Of a stretch of 64,000 nt of DNA, positions 62,972-64,000 are shown in pieces (within the stretch, counting starts at the first letter, position 1; each line of letters opens with the position of its first letter). Source of the DNA: Paraburkholderia saeva (GTDB lineage Bacteria > Pseudomonadota > Gammaproteobacteria > Burkholderiales > Burkholderiaceae); assembly GCF_907164555.1 (NCBI RefSeq), contig NZ_CAJQZC010000006.1, positions 248,001 to 312,000 of the forward strand, given 5' to 3'. Position numbers and translations under genes: made by a program. The notes under the pieces are model-generated. The model was not told where the DNA came from and did not search any database. It saw only the letters and a program-made list of their open reading frames with translations.

Positions 62972-63457
62972 TTGAACACTACAAAAACCGTCACGCCGGA
63001 AGAGCTCGTCCAGCGCCATGCGCGCCCGGGGATGTCGTTGCTGGCCGTCCTGCACGCCATTCAGGACGAAACAGGGTTCGTGCCGCCCGAGGCCGTCGGG
63101 CCGCTTGCGAAGGCAATGAACCTGTCGCGGGCCGAAGTGCACGGCGTCATCACCTACTACCACCATTTCCGCACGCAGCCGGCTGCGCGCGTCACGGTGC
63201 AGCTGTGCCGCGCGGAAGCGTGTCGCAGCATGGGCACCGAGGCGCTTGCGAAACATATCGAGTCGCGCACCGGCTGCCGCTTCGACGCGGATCATAGCCA
63301 TACCGATACGGTCGGGCTCGAATCGGTGTATTGCCTCGGCCAGTGCGCGCTATCGCCAGCCATGATGGTCAACGACACGCTGCACGCCCGGGTCACGCCG
63401 CAGAAATTCGATGCGATCCTTGCTGCCGCCACGCAACGTGTGGAGGAAACGGTATGA
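62972..63457 (+). CDS. fdsG: NAD-dependent formate dehydrogenase gamma subunit
   Basis: FdsG (161 residues) is a NuoE-like [2Fe-2S] subunit. The start is TTG at 62972, seven bases after GGAGGAG. Cluster ligands are in LCRAEACRSMG and YCLGQCALSPAMMVNDTLHA. The ATG of fdsB overlaps the stop. It belongs to the molybdenum- or tungsten-containing, NAD-linked formate dehydrogenase. Confidence 0.95.
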   Translation: MNTTKTVTPEELVQRHARPGMSLLAVLHAIQDETGFVPPEAVGPLAKAMNLSRAEVHGVITYYHHFRTQPAARVTVQLCRAEACRSMGTEALAKHIESRTGCRFDADHSHTDTVGLESVYCLGQCALSPAMMVNDTLHARVTPQKFDAILAAATQRVEETV

Positions 63458-64000
63458 CGCGCATCTTTATTCCCCGCGATTCTTCGGCGCTCGCGCTTGG
63501 CGCGGACGCCATTGCTGAAGCCATCGCTGCGGAAGCCGCGCGTCGCGGCATCGCCATCGAAGTGGTACGCAACGGCTCGCGTGGTCTCCTGTATCTCGAA
63601 CCGCTGATCGAAGTGGAAACGCCCGCGGGTCGCGCAGGTTATGCGAACGTCGAGGAAAGCGATGTCGCTTCGCTGTTCGACGCGGGCTTTATCGAAGGCA
63701 ACGCACACGCACGTCACGTCGGCATCGTCGACGAGATCCCGTATCTGAAGAAGCAGCAGCGTCTGACGTTCGCGCGCATCGGCATCACCGATCCGCTGTC
63801 GACGGAAGACTACGTGGCGAACGGCGGCATCGTCGGTCTCTACAAGGCGCTTGCAATGGACGGCGCCGCGGCCTGCGACGCGCTGATCGAATCGGGCCTG
63901 CGCGGACGCGGCGGCGCGGCGTTCCCGGCCGGTATCAAGTGGCGCACGGTACGTGCGGCGCTCGCGGACCAGAAGTACATCGTCTGCAATGCCGACGAAG
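63454..64000 (+). CDS. fdsB: NAD-dependent formate dehydrogenase beta subunit, 5' part
   Basis: The first 182 residues are visible; the gene runs past the window edge. The NuoF-like part shows ESGLRGRGGAAFPAGIKWRT (the NADH/FMN-binding glycine loop) and YIVCNADE. Residues 1-100 form a thioredoxin-like or subunit-interaction region ahead of the FMN domain. It follows fdsG with a four-base overlap. Confidence 0.93.
   Translation, partial: MTRIFIPRDSSALALGADAIAEAIAAEAARRGIAIEVVRNGSRGLLYLEPLIEVETPAGRAGYANVEESDVASLFDAGFIEGNAHARHVGIVDEIPYLKKQQRLTFARIGITDPLSTEDYVANGGIVGLYKALAMDGAAACDALIESGLRGRGGAAFPAGIKWRTVRAALADQKYIVCNADE

Noticed and set aside
1..64000. CRISPR arrays, prophage, insertion sequences and tRNA genes
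   Set aside because: I looked for spaced direct repeats, transposase or integrase motifs and cloverleaf patterns; only the tRNA-like part of tmRNA was found.

Overview
The window is a 64 kb stretch of a GC-rich proteobacterial chromosome, almost certainly from the Burkholderiaceae (Paraburkholderia, Burkholderia or Caballeronia). The evidence is the gene content and order: rpsP-rimM-trmD-rplS, metNIQ, etfBA, gyrA-serC-pheA-hisC-tyrA-aroA-cmk-rpsA-ihfB-lapAB-hldE1/ugd/hldD, ompA-ubiG-gph-ssrA, and an FdsR-type regulator with fdsGB. The genus is an inference. Most of the window is core genome. I saw no tRNA gene, insertion sequence, prophage or CRISPR array.

Region by region: (1) 1-6761 is a Fap-like functional amyloid operon, cut at its 5' end by the window edge. 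It holds two secreted proteins sharing a GN-x-GVN-type repeat, a periplasmic C39 cysteine peptidase (FapD-like), a third secreted protein with a degenerate repeat, an outer-membrane coiled-coil plus beta-barrel exporter (FapF-like), and directly behind it a sigma-54 activator with a VpsR-like N-terminus. (2) 6.9-15.9 kb: folA, pmbA, darP, mogA, orn, an M48 peptidase, rsgA, a DUF2007-like gene, a CobD/CbiB-family gene and a CoA pyrophosphatase. (3) 15.5-18 kb: the rpsP-rimM-trmD-rplS operon with a recognisable promoter. (4) 18-23 kb: a PQQ-type sugar dehydrogenase, a TM2 protein, a radical SAM gene behind a near-perfect LexA box, and a divergent Lrp regulator/dadA pair. (5) 23-28 kb: a decayed acyl-CoA dehydrogenase remnant, etfBA and metNIQ. 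(6) 28-38 kb: a lipase-like hydrolase, a histone-deacetylase-family enzyme, mltB, cysM, a ComEA-like protein, heptose and UDP-glucuronate genes, and lapAB. (7) 38-51 kb: a long minus-strand run from gyrA through serC-pheA-hisC-tyrA-aroA-cmk-rpsA to ihfB. (8) 51.5-54.4 kb: ompA-like, ubiG, gph and tmRNA. (9) 54.4-60.4 kb: a minus-strand operon that reads as a complete type I export system for a very small peptide. It encodes a 41-residue double-glycine precursor with a CCKCC core, an acyltransferase-like protein, an HlyD-type adaptor, a C39-peptidase ABC exporter and a TolC-type channel. (10) 60.9-64 kb: a small COG4315-type secreted protein, a small hypothetical protein, FdsR and the start of the NAD-dependent formate dehydrogenase operon.

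The two most interesting systems are the ones at positions 54476-60392 and 1-6761. In the first, the tiny cysteine-rich precursor is easily missed by gene finders, and its neighbours imply proteolytic maturation, possible acylation, and one-step export across both membranes. In the second, a divergent amyloid system carries a large, low-complexity Ser/Thr/Asn/His-rich subunit and its own probable c-di-GMP-type sigma-54 activator. Both C39 proteins have an intact Cys/His/Asp set, so both pathways look functional.
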